Origin: Bacteroidota bacterium
Lineage (GTDB): Bacteria; Bacteroidota; Bacteroidia; Cytophagales; Cyclobacteriaceae
Direction: 5' to 3'
DNA length: 15,154 nucleotides
Assembly (NCBI GenBank): GCA_023417955.1
Contig: JAEZDW010000290.1
Location: 1-15,154 of the forward strand
In this document: positions 14,816 to 15,154 of the stretch, in pieces
How positions within the stretch are numbered: position 1 is the stretch's first letter
Layout of the letters: every line of letters starts with the position of its first letter
Position numbers and translations under genes: made by a program
The notes under the pieces: generated by a model
Database searches by the model: none
Seen by the model: only the letters and a program-made list of their open reading frames with translations
Told to the model about the DNA's origin: nothing

Positions 14816-15154
14816 CGCGAACAGAAATCCGAAAAATATCGGCGAAAGATAACGCCGCAATGGCGAGAATAATTCGCGAAGTTATGCCGGAGTTTGGAGC
14901 AAATGGTCCCGGCTTTGCTATTCACGATCCGGAAGTTGACGACTTAAACGCCGCATTCTCAAATGAAAGATCTGCTTACTACGTTTGTGTGGTAAACGGA
15001 ATGATCATTGGTGGAGCGGGGGTAGCTCCGTTGAAAGGCGGTGACCCTGACACCTGTGAACTTCAAAAGATGTACCTGCTACCATCCAGTCGTGGCAAGG
15101 GTTACGGCAAAACGCTACTCGATATTTGTTTGAAAACGGCTCGCGAACTGGGTT
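14812..15154 (+). CDS. GNAT family N-acetyltransferase (5' part, cut by window end)
   Basis: The frame starts at the ATG overlapping the hutF stop and stays open to the end of the window, giving at least 114 residues (MTRTEIRKISAKDNAAMARI...). It has the GNAT beta1-alpha1 start (IRKISAKDNAAMARIIREVMPEF), a segment GGAGVAPLKGGDPDTCEL, and the acetyl-CoA-binding motif A LQKMYLLPSSRGKGYGKTLL, with the Q/R-x-x-G-x-G/A pyrophosphate loop as SRGKGYG. The expected fold is about 150-170 aa, so roughly 40-50 residues lie beyond the window. The acetyl acceptor is unknown. The overlap with hutF suggests the same transcript, but a role in histidine catabolism is not implied by the sequence. Confidence 0.88.
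   Translation, partial: MTRTEIRKISAKDNAAMARIIREVMPEFGANGPGFAIHDPEVDDLNAAFSNERSAYYVCVVNGMIIGGAGVAPLKGGDPDTCELQKMYLLPSSRGKGYGKTLLDICLKTARELG

Noticed and set aside
1..15154. Mobile element, CRISPR, tRNA/rRNA or riboswitch
   Set aside because: Gaps between genes are nearly all under 60 bases. The two larger ones (1-277 and 1859-1997) show no transposase, direct-repeat array, cloverleaf or known riboswitch pattern.

Overview
The window looks like chromosomal DNA of a member of the Bacteroidota, most likely Cytophagales. This rests on protein character: RecG, a propeller/Y_Y_Y sensor, a DinB-like protein ending in GHELHHLSIL, and a HutF/HutG pair. It also fits the scarcity of clear Shine-Dalgarno sites and the presence of TAnnTTTG promoter-like boxes. 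The genus call is inference. I see no phage, IS element, CRISPR array, tRNA or rRNA.

Layout. (1) Positions 1-277 are AT-rich and non-coding. They hold a perfect small palindrome and a cluster of DnaA-box-like nonamers, one of them an exact TTATCCACA. (2) 278-1616: a FabK/nitronate-monooxygenase-type flavoprotein overlaps a small VOC (glyoxalase-fold) protein. (3) 1613-1858, minus strand: a short unrecognised protein that converges on the VOC gene. (4) 1859-1997: a divergent control region with two inverted repeats and a minus-strand promoter-like box. (5) 1998-4091: recG. (6) 4147-15154: eight co-directional genes, separated by at most 17 bases or overlapping, which look like one transcription unit. 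In order they are a propeller/Y_Y_Y membrane sensor without a kinase, a soluble five-PAS histidine kinase, a DinB-superfamily protein, a PBP4-type D-Ala-D-Ala carboxypeptidase lipoprotein, a NagZ-type GH3 glycosidase with an added coiled coil and lysine tail, hutG, hutF, and a GNAT acetyltransferase cut by the window end.

How the genes may work together. The sensor and kinase probably form a split version of the Bacteroidota hybrid sensor: a periplasmic propeller and a membrane anchor in one protein, PAS plus HisKA/HATPase in the next. No response regulator is visible. PBP4 and NagZ both act on peptidoglycan in the cell envelope. HutF and HutG are consecutive steps of the five-step histidine degradation route (formimino-Glu to formyl-Glu to Glu plus formate); hutH, hutU and hutI are not in the window. 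Whether sensing, wall turnover and histidine catabolism are functionally linked, or only packed together, cannot be decided from sequence.

The best leads for follow-up are the DnaA-box cluster at the left edge, the split propeller sensor/kinase pair, and the unusual C-terminus of the GH3 enzyme. Nothing here is clearly a new system.
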